From Herpetosiphon giganteus (GTDB taxonomy: Bacteria > Chloroflexota > Chloroflexia > Chloroflexales > Herpetosiphonaceae): a DNA stretch of 64,000 bases. The stretch is from NCBI RefSeq assembly GCF_016907925.1, contig NZ_JAFBCZ010000012.1, positions 100,475 through 164,474 on the forward strand, given 5' to 3'. The notes under the pieces were generated by a model that did not search any database, had not been told where the DNA came from, and saw only the letters and a list, made by a program, of their open reading frames with translations. The position numbers and the translations under genes were made by a program. Shown here piece after piece: positions 9,238 to 17,362 of the stretch. Each line of letters starts with the position of its first letter. Within the stretch, counting starts at the first letter, position 1.

Positions 9238-9609
9238 CTAAGCTACTTGCAGCACCAATTGGGCAATCACGCTGCGCAGCTTCACAAAATCCAGCGGCTT
9301 CAAAAGATATTCGCTACAGCCAGCAGCAATTGCATGACTGCGATACTCGTTGCTGCCAAAGGCGGTCATGGCAATAATTGGCAGATGCTTGGTGCTGCTA
9401 TTGGTGCGTAATTGCTTGGCTACGGTTAAACCATCAATGCCCGGCAACGCCAGATCCAATAACACCAAGGCTGGGCGAACAAGCGGAATCTGCTTCAACG
9501 CTTCACTACCATTGTGAGCGCCGACCACCGTATAGCCATCTAACTCAAGAAGCCGCGCGAGAATAATGTGAGTGTCTGGTTGATCATCAACAATATATAA
9601 ACAAGCCAT
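9238..9609 (-). CDS. Single-domain response regulator (CheY-like)
   Basis: A 123-residue receiver domain with no output domain. The phosphorylation site is Asp52 in LLDLALPG, with acidic pocket Asp8/Asp9, Thr82 and Lys104 in LLKPLD, all as in CheY. Start set at 9609 because GGAG lies 5 bases before that ATG. The longer frame upstream starts at a poor codon. No histidine kinase is next to it. Single-domain regulators act by binding partner proteins or by relaying phosphate. It has its own strong terminator. Confidence 0.9.
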   Translation of the reverse strand: MACLYIVDDQPDTHIILARLLELDGYTVVGAHNGSEALKQIPLVRPALVLLDLALPGIDGLTVAKQLRTNSSTKHLPIIAMTAFGSNEYRSHAIAAGCSEYLLKPLDFVKLRSVIAQLVLQVA

Positions 9610-9903
9610 ACCTGCTCCAGTGTCCGTAGAGCTCGAAAAATCACGCTCGCTGTGTCGGCAAACACTCATTGGACAATAGGAATTGAGTCCTCGATTGGAT
9701 AGTTCCTTTAATTAGCATGCAGGGTAACATAGATAGATAGCACTGACAAGCCTCAAAGGTATAAAAAAACTTAATTTTTTCTGAAAAATAAGTTTTGGGG
9801 CTTTGTGAGCATTGTAAATCACATTTGCGCTTAACCAAGCACGCTTCTAGACGATTCTAATCGGCCAAAAACGTGCTGGCTAAGCTCCGAGCGAGGCTCA
9901 TTT

Positions 9904-10347
9904 TTAGTGGTAATTCAAGGCTTGGCGCAGCTGTTGCAGAACGTTAAAAGTATATAAATCGTTAACAATTAAGCTTGGCCACGTTTGCGGGGCTGCTAGG
10001 TTTACCCAGCCAACTTCAGCAATACCTGCGCTTGGATCGTTGGGGTTGGGAGTTTCAAAGCCTGGTTTTGGCCTGCCCTCAATAATGCGGCAACGATAGG
10101 TTTTGAAGGCTTGATAGGTTGCGTCAGGCTGATCCTGTTGGTGCAAAATTAGCCCTTCAACCGCAACCAGCACGCCCAGCTCCTCCCATGCTTCGCGTTC
10201 GACACAGGCAATTTCGCTTTCCTCAGGCTCGCGTCCGCCGCCAGGCAACAGCCAGAAATTGCTCATTGCATCAGCAAAACGAATCATTAAGAGCTGGTCG
10301 TGCTCAATAATCGCAATTTGATAGCGGGTATGGCGCAGGGTTGCCAT
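9904..10347 (-). CDS. Nudix hydrolase
   Basis: 147 residues. The full Nudix box is present: G-x5-E-x7-R-E-A-W-E-E-L-G-V, exactly matching the G-x5-E-x7-REUxEExGU pattern that binds Mg2+ and cleaves nucleoside diphosphates linked to another group. The substrate cannot be told from sequence. The start ATG at 10347 overlaps the stop of the upstream lipoprotein gene by one base (TAATG), which points to translational coupling. A longer open frame upstream of this start overlaps the lipoprotein gene and is not supported. Confidence 0.88.
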   Translation of the reverse strand: MATLRHTRYQIAIIEHDQLLMIRFADAMSNFWLLPGGGREPEESEIACVEREAWEELGVLVAVEGLILHQQDQPDATYQAFKTYRCRIIEGRPKPGFETPNPNDPSAGIAEVGWVNLAAPQTWPSLIVNDLYTFNVLQQLRQALNYH

Positions 10348-11300
10348 TAAATATCGCAGCCTTGGGTTAATGTTTGAATGAGCACCATCGCAGGCCCGCT
10401 GTCTTGCAGATAGCCGCTGTTTAAGCGCCAAACCTCTGCTTGTTTGCTCGCGCCATAACAGCCCACCCAAAGCGCGTTGGTATCGGCCAAAACAATTGTT
10501 TGCAGAAAAGCCGAAGCCGCAGTTTCAACTGGGTTTACATTCACATAGACGCTCAGTTGCTTGCTTTGGCGTAGGCTATCGGGCACATTGGGCAAGGTTC
10601 CCTCAACCCATGTTTCAGCTGTTTTGGCCGAATCTGCCTGAGCAAGCGCGGCATAGTAGCTAAACAGCAGCTCGGGAATTGTGGTTTGGCTGCTGAGTGG
10701 CAATTGCTCAAGCGGCGTGCCACATTCACGCACCTGTTGATCAAGCACGCCCAAAACATTATTGCCGCTGGTGGGCATCGATTTGCTTGAACTCAAGCGC
10801 CATGGGCTATTTGCGTCAGCCCGAGTTGCCACATAACAAGCAGTATCGGCGCGCGCTCCGCCATCCTTCATGCCGAGCAAGACAATCCCTGCCATGCGGG
10901 CTTCGGTTTGGTTTTCGTTCAAAGTTGGCGCTGTCACCAAGCCAACCACTGCATCGATGCCAAAGAAACTTGCACTAAACCCAGCTTGATCAATCCCGCC
11001 TGGTGGGCTTGCCCAGTAGCCATAGGCCCGCTCATACTCTTGGCGATTGAGTGCATTGACCAGCGAACCAAACAGCTTAATCGGGCTGGTTTGATCATCA
11101 AACGCTGCGACCATTGGTACTTGTGGCTCGCCAACCACTGCGGTTGCGCTTGCCTCTGCTGAAGTTGGCGTTGCCGCTGCTTGGGTTGGGCTAGCCTCAG
11201 CTTGCAAGGTTGGGCCAACGGTTGGTGCTTGGGTTTGGTTGCTACAGCCAGCCAAAAGCAGAATGGATAGCAAGCAAGCGCGCTGTAAAAAGAGCTTCAT
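10347..11300 (-). CDS. Lipoprotein of unknown function
   Basis: 317 residues. An N-terminal signal peptide with lipobox LAGC at about residues 16-19 is followed by an Ala/Thr/Pro-rich linker of about 40 residues, a usual layout for surface lipoproteins of Chloroflexota. The remaining part (about residues 60-317) is a globular region I do not recognise. It contains the segment LVNALNRQEYERAYGYW, which recalls small alpha+beta (NTF2-like) folds, but this is weak. Downstream is the coupled Nudix gene; upstream the nitroreductase gene ends only about 13 bases away. Confidence 0.75.
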   Translation of the reverse strand: MKLFLQRACLLSILLLAGCSNQTQAPTVGPTLQAEASPTQAAATPTSAEASATAVVGEPQVPMVAAFDDQTSPIKLFGSLVNALNRQEYERAYGYWASPPGGIDQAGFSASFFGIDAVVGLVTAPTLNENQTEARMAGIVLLGMKDGGARADTACYVATRADANSPWRLSSSKSMPTSGNNVLGVLDQQVRECGTPLEQLPLSSQTTIPELLFSYYAALAQADSAKTAETWVEGTLPNVPDSLRQSKQLSVYVNVNPVETAASAFLQTIVLADTNALWVGCYGASKQAEVWRLNSGYLQDSGPAMVLIQTLTQGCDI

Positions 11301-11313
11301 CGATCAAACTCCT

Positions 11314-11868
11314 TTATTCTTTCCAAGTGGTTTTGCTTTGCCAATCGGCGCGGGTTAATGGCTTTGGAGTTACCGCAGGCTTGCCAACATATAAAAAGCC
11401 CAACAATTTGGTTGGTGCTTCAAAGCCCACAGTTTTGGCAACAAGCTCGTGGGTTCCAATCGCGCCGCTCGACCATTTGGCGGCCAAACCAAGCTGCGCC
11501 GCCATAATGTGGGCATTTTGGACTGCCATTGCAACCGCCGCTAACTCTTCCCATTCGGGATTTTTGGGCTGTGGCTGCATGCCCAGCGCAATCCAGACGG
11601 GAGCCATCCAGACCTTATCGCGTTGCTTAGCCTCTTGAAATGGGTCGCCTTGGGCGGCGGCAACCAAGGCTGCGCCTAATTCGGCCCGCGCATCGCCAGT
11701 ATAGACCACAAAGCGCCATGGTTCGGTCACACCATGGCTCGGGGCCAAGGTCGCTGCCTGTAAAATTAATTCAATCGCCGAGCGCTCGATTGGCTCAGGA
11801 GAAACTTCTTTTAAGCCGTATGATCGGCGTTGGGCCAAAATGGCCAAAACTTCGCTACTCGTTGCCAT
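11314..11868 (-). CDS. Nitroreductase family protein
   Basis: 184 residues, the usual size of the FMN-dependent nitroreductase family that reduces nitro compounds or quinones with NAD(P)H. N-terminal RRSYGLKEVSPEPI and LAPSHGVTEPWRFVVYTG are the FMN phosphate and flavin-contacting segments. The C-terminal KWSSGAIG region follows the family pattern. Start set at ATG 11868 (GAGG about 8 bases before). The frame could be extended to TTG 11874 with less support. Probably in one transcript with the lipoprotein and Nudix genes. Confidence 0.85.
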   Translation of the reverse strand: MATSSEVLAILAQRRSYGLKEVSPEPIERSAIELILQAATLAPSHGVTEPWRFVVYTGDARAELGAALVAAAQGDPFQEAKQRDKVWMAPVWIALGMQPQPKNPEWEELAAVAMAVQNAHIMAAQLGLAAKWSSGAIGTHELVAKTVGFEAPTKLLGFLYVGKPAVTPKPLTRADWQSKTTWKE

Positions 11869-11933
11869 TGCCAAACCTCATCAACTAAATCAATTGCGCT
11901 TTAAAGAGTAGCATGAATCAATCAAGCCTGTAA

Positions 11934-12419
11934 TTACCAGCCAAAAGCTTGGGCTTCCCAACTGAGCAAATCGCCCTCGATATGCTCGCTGCAGCCAAGT
12001 TGCTCCAACATCAGCATAATTTGGGCGCGATGATGCATGCTATGGGTGATGAGATGGCCAATTGTGCCGCCATAGGTTTTTTGCGTTGGCGGATCATCCA
12101 AGCCATCAGTGTACACCGCATCCCAGCGTTGTTCGCGGCTGATGCTGCGCGCAATTGTGGCAAAATCTTTTCCAGCAGCACCCAAGCGTTGCAATAAACC
12201 ATCGATCGAGGTGTCGCTCAAGTCGCGCACTGGGCGCTCGGCCATCAGATCGCACCAAGCTTCCATATTTTCGATAATATGCTCAAAACATTGGCGCAAG
12301 CTCCGTTGATCGATTGGAAACTGGCGATCAAGTTGCTCCGGCGTGAGCGTTTGGGCTTGCAATAACAATTGCCGAGTTGTCCAGACATCATGGCCAAGCA
12401 AACGATCTAACAAATCCAT
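11934..12419 (-). CDS. DinB/YfiT-family metal-dependent protein
   Basis: 161 residues forming a four-helix bundle by family analogy. His residues in CFEHIIENMEAW and THSMHHRAQIMLMLEQLG are in the places where DinB proteins bind a divalent metal. The family includes thiol-dependent transferases, but the activity of this member is unknown. The ribosome binding site is weak. It may share a transcript with the nitroreductase gene, 65 bases downstream. Confidence 0.8.
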   Translation of the reverse strand: MDLLDRLLGHDVWTTRQLLLQAQTLTPEQLDRQFPIDQRSLRQCFEHIIENMEAWCDLMAERPVRDLSDTSIDGLLQRLGAAGKDFATIARSISREQRWDAVYTDGLDDPPTQKTYGGTIGHLITHSMHHRAQIMLMLEQLGCSEHIEGDLLSWEAQAFGW

Positions 12420-12523
12420 TGTTTAATTCCCATCTACATTAACGATCCAAGGGTGCAGTATACAGCACAAATGTACCATTGTTTTAGCGCACAACGAGCT
12501 TGTTTCGCCGAACTACAGCCATC

Positions 12524-12532
12524 TGCTATACT
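12524..12532 (+). promoter_or_regulatory. Extended -10 element (TGCTATACT)
   Basis: TG-C-TATACT, 35 bases before the DUF402 gene. No good -35 box is seen, which fits an extended -10 promoter. Similar TGCTAYAAT boxes precede the acyl-CoA dehydrogenase and FtsK genes. Confidence 0.45.
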
Positions 12533-12566
12533 GTAGGGATAAAGCCACCTGCATTTAGGGAAGACC

Positions 12567-13202
12567 ATGATGGATAAGCTCCCACATACGTTTTACCGCC
12601 GCCGTTTTGTTGATGGTCGCCATCATGTGTTCCATTCGTATGGATTTGGTCGGGTTGTGCGCAACGATGCTGAGGTTTTGATTTATGACTGGTCGCTTGG
12701 CACGCCGCAGCGCATTAGCGATACGCTTGGCTGGGGCAGCGACGCACCGCGCACTCGGCTATTTGATCAACGGGCCTCACGGGCGTTTGGGCGTTCGTGG
12801 TGGTGGCGTTCGCGGCCACTCAATATCACCAGCATGTATGATGAATGGGGCAATTTGATTGTCCAGCGCATCGATTTTGCCAGCAAAGCTTTGGATATTA
12901 GCGGCAGTTTCTATCAAACTGATCTGTATCTTGATTGTTTTGTGGCTGCCAATGGCGTGACCCATGTGGTCGAAGATGAAGATGAAGTGATCGAGGCCAA
13001 TCAAATTGGCTTGTTAAGCAATCCGCAACGCGAGATGATTGAAACTGAGCTGGATAGCGTGCGCAATCTGATGCGCGCTGGCACATGGCTTAGTTGGCTC
13101 GAAACCATCGCCGGTACGCCATTCGACCGCAAATTTTTGCCCAAAGCACGCAACTACGATGGTTTTTGGCAATCGCGGGCGAGCTATTGGCCGGAGGATT
13201 AA
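12567..13202 (+). CDS. DUF402 domain protein
   Basis: 211 residues. The central segment DLYLDCFVAANGVTHVVEDEDEVIEA is the core of DUF402, a beta-barrel family that includes FomD-type nucleotidyl hydrolases and an archaeal RNA-binding protein. Acidic residues in this segment bind metal in characterised members. The stop codon is one base before the start of the glycosyltransferase gene, so the two are almost certainly one operon. The specific substrate is unknown. Confidence 0.75.
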   Translation: MMDKLPHTFYRRRFVDGRHHVFHSYGFGRVVRNDAEVLIYDWSLGTPQRISDTLGWGSDAPRTRLFDQRASRAFGRSWWWRSRPLNITSMYDEWGNLIVQRIDFASKALDISGSFYQTDLYLDCFVAANGVTHVVEDEDEVIEANQIGLLSNPQREMIETELDSVRNLMRAGTWLSWLETIAGTPFDRKFLPKARNYDGFWQSRASYWPED

Positions 13203-13203
13203 C

Positions 13204-14130
13204 ATGGCGCTCGATTGTAGTGTCGTGATTATTTCATGGAATGTGGCAGATTTGCTGCGTCAATGTTTAACCTCAATCAACCAATCGCTGGCGGCGAGCA
13301 GCTACAGCTATGAAGTGATTGTGGTCGATAATGCCTCGCACGATGCTTCGGTTGCGATGGTTCGCCACGAATTTCCCAGCGTCCAAATCATCGAAACTGG
13401 AGCGAATTTAGGCTATGCTGGCGGGGTCAATGTTGGGATTGAGGCCGCCCAAGCGCCATGGATTTTGGTGCTCAACCCTGATACCGTTATGCAAGCAGAT
13501 GCAATTCCTCAGTTGCTGGATTGGGCGCAACAGCACCCCGCTGCGAGTGTGATTGGCCCGCAATTGCGCTACCCCGATGGCTCGATTCAATCGTCACGTC
13601 GCCGCTTACCCACCAAAGCCAGCTACTTTTTCGAAAGCACGTTGCTAGAACGCTGGTGGCCTGCTAATCCTTGGGCTGCTGCCTATCGTTGCGCCGATCT
13701 GCCCGACGATCAGCCGCAGCAGGTCGAATGGCTGATGGGTGCAGCCTTGTTGGTACGCAAATCGGCAATCGCGCAAGCAGGCGCGATGGATCGGCGCTTC
13801 TGGATGTATTCCGAGGAAGTCGATTGGCAAGCCCGCTTGGGGCGATTTGGGCCAATTTGGTATGTGCCGCAAGCAGTGATTATTCACCACGAAGGCAAAT
13901 CGAGCGAACAAGCGCCAGCGCGCAAACATTGGGCCTTCCAACAATCGAAGTTGCGCTATGCAGCCTTGTACGAAGGGCCTGCTTTTGCTACTGCCTTACA
14001 CTTCTTTTTGGCAAGCAGTTATTTGTATGAACTGCTGGTTGAGAGCGCTAAGTGGCTGCTTGGGCATAAACGCCAATTGCGTTGGCAGCGCATGCGCATC
14101 TATTGGCAGGTGCTGCGCCAGTTTGGCTAG
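13204..14130 (+). CDS. Family 2 glycosyltransferase
   Basis: 308 residues, GT-A fold glycosyltransferase. The N-terminus ALDCSVVIISWN starts the nucleotide-binding domain. DNASHDASV and LNPDTVM hold the sugar-nucleotide and metal-binding acidic residues. The segment SEEVDWQARL matches the region that activates the acceptor in rhamnosyl/fucosyl-type GT2 enzymes. A hydrophobic stretch near residues 255-285 may sit at the membrane. Start chosen at 13204: GGAGGA lies 5 bases before, inside the end of the DUF402 gene. Likely adds sugar to a cell-surface polymer. Confidence 0.88.
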   Translation: MALDCSVVIISWNVADLLRQCLTSINQSLAASSYSYEVIVVDNASHDASVAMVRHEFPSVQIIETGANLGYAGGVNVGIEAAQAPWILVLNPDTVMQADAIPQLLDWAQQHPAASVIGPQLRYPDGSIQSSRRRLPTKASYFFESTLLERWWPANPWAAAYRCADLPDDQPQQVEWLMGAALLVRKSAIAQAGAMDRRFWMYSEEVDWQARLGRFGPIWYVPQAVIIHHEGKSSEQAPARKHWAFQQSKLRYAALYEGPAFATALHFFLASSYLYELLVESAKWLLGHKRQLRWQRMRIYWQVLRQFG

Positions 14131-14137
14131 GCTGTGT

Positions 14138-14338
14138 TCCCTCACCCCAACCCCTCTCCCACCCAGCAGGCGAGGGGCTTTAATACTGTGGTTCTTGCGC
14201 AATGCGTTGCTACAAACGGGTGCTCCTGCCTCGCAGGCGAGGGGCTTTAATATTGTGATTCTTGCGCAATGCGTTGCTACAAACGGGTGCTCCCCCTCGC
14301 CCGCGTTTAGTGGGAGAGGGGGCTGGGGGGCGAGGGAA
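14138..14338. repeat. G/C-rich palindromic repeat element (type R2), copy 1
   Basis: Starts with CCCTCACCCCAACCCCTC and ends with the inverse form GGGAGAGGGGGCTGGGGGG. Inside, the unit GGTTCTTGCGCAATGCGTTGCTACAAACGGG, with its flanks, occurs twice in direct repeat. It lies between the glycosyltransferase gene and the promoter of the DUF2270 operon. Six more copies are in this window. Confidence 0.85.
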
Positions 14339-14352
14339 CGTTGCAGCGGGCT

Positions 14353-14380
14353 TTGACATTTACCCATGGCCTCGTATAAT
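14353..14380 (+). promoter_or_regulatory. Consensus sigma-70-type promoter of the DUF2270 operon
   Basis: TTGACA at 14353-14358, a 16-base spacer, and TATAAT at 14375-14380: both boxes are perfect. The expected transcription start, about 7 bases after the -10 box, falls on the ATG at 14387. Confidence 0.8.
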
Positions 14381-14386
14381 GCCTAT

Positions 14387-15142
14387 ATGCGACCTTCACG
14401 TTCGGCCCAACAGGCAGCCCCACCAGCAGCGATGGTTCATCTCTATCGTGGTTTGATGGATCGCGCAGTTACTTGGCGATCACGGATCGATACGCCAACC
14501 AACTGGGCGGTGGCGATTACGGGCACCGTTGCCAGTTTTGTGCTTGGCGATGCTGATCATCATCATGCGGTTGTGCTGCTGACGATTGTGTTTTGTATGG
14601 GCTTTTGGTTTATCGAAGCCCGCCGCTATCGCTACTACGATTTATGGGCCACATGGGTTCGTATCCTCGAAACTGATTATTATGTGCCATTGCTTGGCCA
14701 AAATACCCTCGCGGTTGATCAATATTGGCATAAATTGCTGATTACCGACATGAACACGCCCCATTTTAAGATTTCTACCGTCGAAGCGTTGGGGCGACGT
14801 TTACGCCATAATTACATGGCGATTTTCTTGTTTTTGCTGTTTATCTGGCTGTTGAAGCTGATGATTCATCCGCAGATTACCAATCGGCCATCGCTGGAAA
14901 CCTTCATTTATGATGCCAGTTTGGGGCCGTTCGGTGGCAAATTGGTCATTTTATCGGTCTTAGGCTTCTATGCATGCTTGATTATCATGGCCCTGATTAC
15001 GATTCCCCGTTGGGGTTCGCGCACCGAGATGGTGGGCCATGAACGGGTGCTGCGCAAGCTCGCGCTGCCAGAAGCCATGCCAGTGGGTAAATCCAAACGA
15101 CGAGGAGGGCGACGTAAATCATATGGAAAAGCCCACGACTAA
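14387..15142 (+). CDS. DUF2270-family integral membrane protein
   Basis: 251 residues. The N-terminal MVHLYRGLMDRAVTWR and RIDTPTNWAV segments and the RRYRYYDLW motif are typical of DUF2270, a family of unknown function. Hydrophobic segments near residues 45-75, 145-165 and 185-205 suggest four membrane spans. The tail is very basic. The frame also has an ATG at 14366, but that lies between the promoter boxes, so the first ATG that can be transcribed is 14387, at the predicted +1. The message would then be leaderless. The GH57 gene overlaps its end by 20 bases. Confidence 0.75.
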   Translation: MRPSRSAQQAAPPAAMVHLYRGLMDRAVTWRSRIDTPTNWAVAITGTVASFVLGDADHHHAVVLLTIVFCMGFWFIEARRYRYYDLWATWVRILETDYYVPLLGQNTLAVDQYWHKLLITDMNTPHFKISTVEALGRRLRHNYMAIFLFLLFIWLLKLMIHPQITNRPSLETFIYDASLGPFGGKLVILSVLGFYACLIIMALITIPRWGSRTEMVGHERVLRKLALPEAMPVGKSKRRGGRRKSYGKAHD

Positions 15143-16562
15143 CCAGCCAACCGATCTCTGCATTATTATGCATGCTCACGCGCCGTTTGTGCGCCAACCT
15201 GGGCCTTCGAGCCATGGCGAGGAAGAATTGCATGGCTTGATGGCCGATTGCTATATTCCGCTGCTGCGTGGCCTTGCCGACCTGATTGAGCAAAACAAAG
15301 CGGTTAAAATGGGCTTGGCCATTAGCCCCATTCTCTTGCATCAATTGAATGATCCTGTCGTGCAAAAGCATATGTTGCATCATCTTGATGAGGCGATTGC
15401 GCAGGCCGAGCGCCGCCTTGAAGCTGCCAAGGGTGGCGATGAACATAGTGCCTACTTGGCGCAATTTTATTTGCAATTGCACCAACGCACCTTGCACGTG
15501 TTTGAAAAGCAGTGGAGCCGCAATATTGTGGCCATGACCCGCGAGTTGGTCGAGGCCGAAGCGCTCGAAGTGCTGGGCCATACCGCCACCTACCCCGTGC
15601 CGCATTTGTACGATCGGCCAACTTTGCGCACGCAAGTGGAAGTTGGCACGATTGCCTTGATGCACATGCTCGGCCAAACCCCAAGCGTGCTCTGGAGCGC
15701 CGAAGATCCAGTTACGCCCGAATGGGAGCAGATTCTCAAGCCGCTCGATATGCGGGCCTTGGTGGGCACTGCCAACCCTGAATTGCGCGGCCAAGCGCTT
15801 TCGTGGCTTTCCGAAGCTCGCCAAACAACCGTTATTACGCCCGATCAACGTTTATTAACCCATATTCGCTCGGTTGGTTTGGGCTATCCTGGCGATCCGC
15901 TGTATCGCACGCCGATGCCAATTCCGCTGGATGATGGCATGCTGAGCCGTGATGGCAACGCCTATGATCCGTTTTATGCCTATGCCCGCGCTCGCCAGCA
16001 TGCCCGCCATTTTACTGCGGTGCTAACTGAAACTGCCAGCAATGGCCAGCCGTTGGTGATTGTGGCGGATATGGAATTGTTTGGCAGCGGTTGGTTTGAG
16101 GGTGGGTTATGGCTGCGCACTTTGCTCGAAGAATTGCCAAGTCATTTTCGCTTAGTTACGCCAAGCACCTTGCTAAAACGGCATAAACCAAGCGTGGTTG
16201 TGCCACCACAGCATTTTTCGGGGATTATTGATGGTCGTTTGAGCGCTGCTCATCGCCAATTACAAGCTGCGGTTGCTGAATATCCGCAAGCCTATGGCGA
16301 CCGCGAACAGGTGCTCAACCAAGCGGCGCGCGAGTTTTTGCTGGCCCAATCGGGCGATTGGGATCGTTGGGTTGGCACGCCAGGCGCTGATTATGCGAAT
16401 GCCCGCCGTAGTGACCACCTGCAAAAGTTCGATTGGCTGATGCAGTTGTTGCCCCATGAAACCTTGTTGCCAGTTGCAGCGCGTGAATTTGCCGCCTTGC
16501 AAGAGCGCGACAATCCTTTTCCTACCCTCAATTATCGGTTGTTTGGGGATTTTGAACGATGA
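15123..16562 (+). CDS. GH57/DUF1957-like glycoside hydrolase family protein
   Basis: 479 residues. The start MHAHAPFVRQPG and the segment CYIPLLRGLADLIE match the beta/alpha barrel of family 57 enzymes (alpha-glucan branching enzymes and amylases). ADMELFGSGWFEGGLWL near residue 320 matches the conserved motif with the catalytic Asp. The nucleophile motif, W-x-P-E-C-x-Y in known enzymes, is not recognisable: the matching place reads VLWSAEDPVTPEW. Activity is therefore uncertain. It overlaps the DUF2270 gene by 20 bases and the next gene by 4, so it is the middle gene of a three-gene operon. Confidence 0.75.
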   Translation: MEKPTTNQPTDLCIIMHAHAPFVRQPGPSSHGEEELHGLMADCYIPLLRGLADLIEQNKAVKMGLAISPILLHQLNDPVVQKHMLHHLDEAIAQAERRLEAAKGGDEHSAYLAQFYLQLHQRTLHVFEKQWSRNIVAMTRELVEAEALEVLGHTATYPVPHLYDRPTLRTQVEVGTIALMHMLGQTPSVLWSAEDPVTPEWEQILKPLDMRALVGTANPELRGQALSWLSEARQTTVITPDQRLLTHIRSVGLGYPGDPLYRTPMPIPLDDGMLSRDGNAYDPFYAYARARQHARHFTAVLTETASNGQPLVIVADMELFGSGWFEGGLWLRTLLEELPSHFRLVTPSTLLKRHKPSVVVPPQHFSGIIDGRLSAAHRQLQAAVAEYPQAYGDREQVLNQAAREFLLAQSGDWDRWVGTPGADYANARRSDHLQKFDWLMQLLPHETLLPVAAREFAALQERDNPFPTLNYRLFGDFER

Positions 16563-17362
16563 CAACCTACACTTGGCTTGGCCAAAACCAGCCACATCTT
16601 GATACCATGTTCGTTCATGACCTTGGCTCAATGGTTTTTGCCAGTTTTGGCGGGGTAACCGCCCAAGGCGCACACAAAAACGAAGATGCCGCTGCAATCT
16701 TCATCGATCCTGCTGGGGCTTGGGAATTGGCCTTGGTGATCGATGCTCATCATTCGGCTCAAAGTGCGCAGCTGATTTTGAACACGGTGGTTGAAGCCGA
16801 AAGCCAACTGCGCGATTGCTTGAACCAACCCTTGAATCAAGCCTTTTTTAGCCTTGATCGGGCTTTGCTTGATTTGTTTCGCAGCAATAGCTTTCGGGCG
16901 CAGTGTGCCACAATTCAAGGCGAAGCTTCGTGCCTGTTTGTGGCGCGCAAAGATGAATATGTTTGGTATTGGGCGGTCGGCGATTGCATTGGCTATATTT
17001 TTCATCCCAGCATTGCGCGGCTTGGCGAGATGCAGCTCAATCAACGCCGTTTCTACGAATGGATTGGCAATGTCAATACCTGGGATGGTGTGTTGCCCTC
17101 GTATTCCACCGGCATTCGTTTGCTGCAACCTGGGCTGACCACGCTGATGCTCACCACCGACGGCTTGCTCGAATGCGGCAAACGCCCATTTGAGCAACCA
17201 ACCACCTTGTATAACACCGTTTGTTGGCAGCATAGCACGCTGCCTCGCGCCGCCCGTGCCTTGCTCGAACGCGTGCAAACCGAAGGCGGTCGCGATAGTG
17301 CAACCGTCATTTTGTGGCAATTTGATAGCACCTGGGCTGGAATGAATCGCGACTTCCGCTAA
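16559..17362 (+). CDS. PP2C-like protein phosphatase domain protein
   Basis: 267 residues. Motifs in PP2C order: GAHKNEDAAAIF (arrangement of RSxNEDa), LVIDAHHS (in place of VxDGHGG), WAVGDCIGYIF (the GDSR region), LTTDGLLE and RDSATVIL (in place of DNxTvi). The metal-binding Asp residues are kept, but the Gly-rich DGHGG motif is changed. It may dephosphorylate Ser/Thr in proteins or bind without catalysis. It starts inside the GH57 gene (ATGA overlap). The 3' end overlaps the convergent methyltransferase gene by 56 bases. Confidence 0.7.
   Translation: MTTYTWLGQNQPHLDTMFVHDLGSMVFASFGGVTAQGAHKNEDAAAIFIDPAGAWELALVIDAHHSAQSAQLILNTVVEAESQLRDCLNQPLNQAFFSLDRALLDLFRSNSFRAQCATIQGEASCLFVARKDEYVWYWAVGDCIGYIFHPSIARLGEMQLNQRRFYEWIGNVNTWDGVLPSYSTGIRLLQPGLTTLMLTTDGLLECGKRPFEQPTTLYNTVCWQHSTLPRAARALLERVQTEGGRDSATVILWQFDSTWAGMNRDFR

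Noticed and set aside
10350..10470. N-terminal extension of the Nudix protein
   Set aside because: The extra 41 residues are only the lipoprotein gene read in another frame. The TAATG overlap start gives a normal-length Nudix protein.
14138..14338. Direct repeats with spacers resembling a tiny CRISPR array
   Set aside because: Units differ in length, are palindromic over long stretches, the 'spacers' are themselves repeated, and there are no cas genes.
15039..15122. Upstream extension of the GH57-like protein
   Set aside because: The extension lies fully inside the DUF2270 gene, and the family match begins just after the ATG at 15123.
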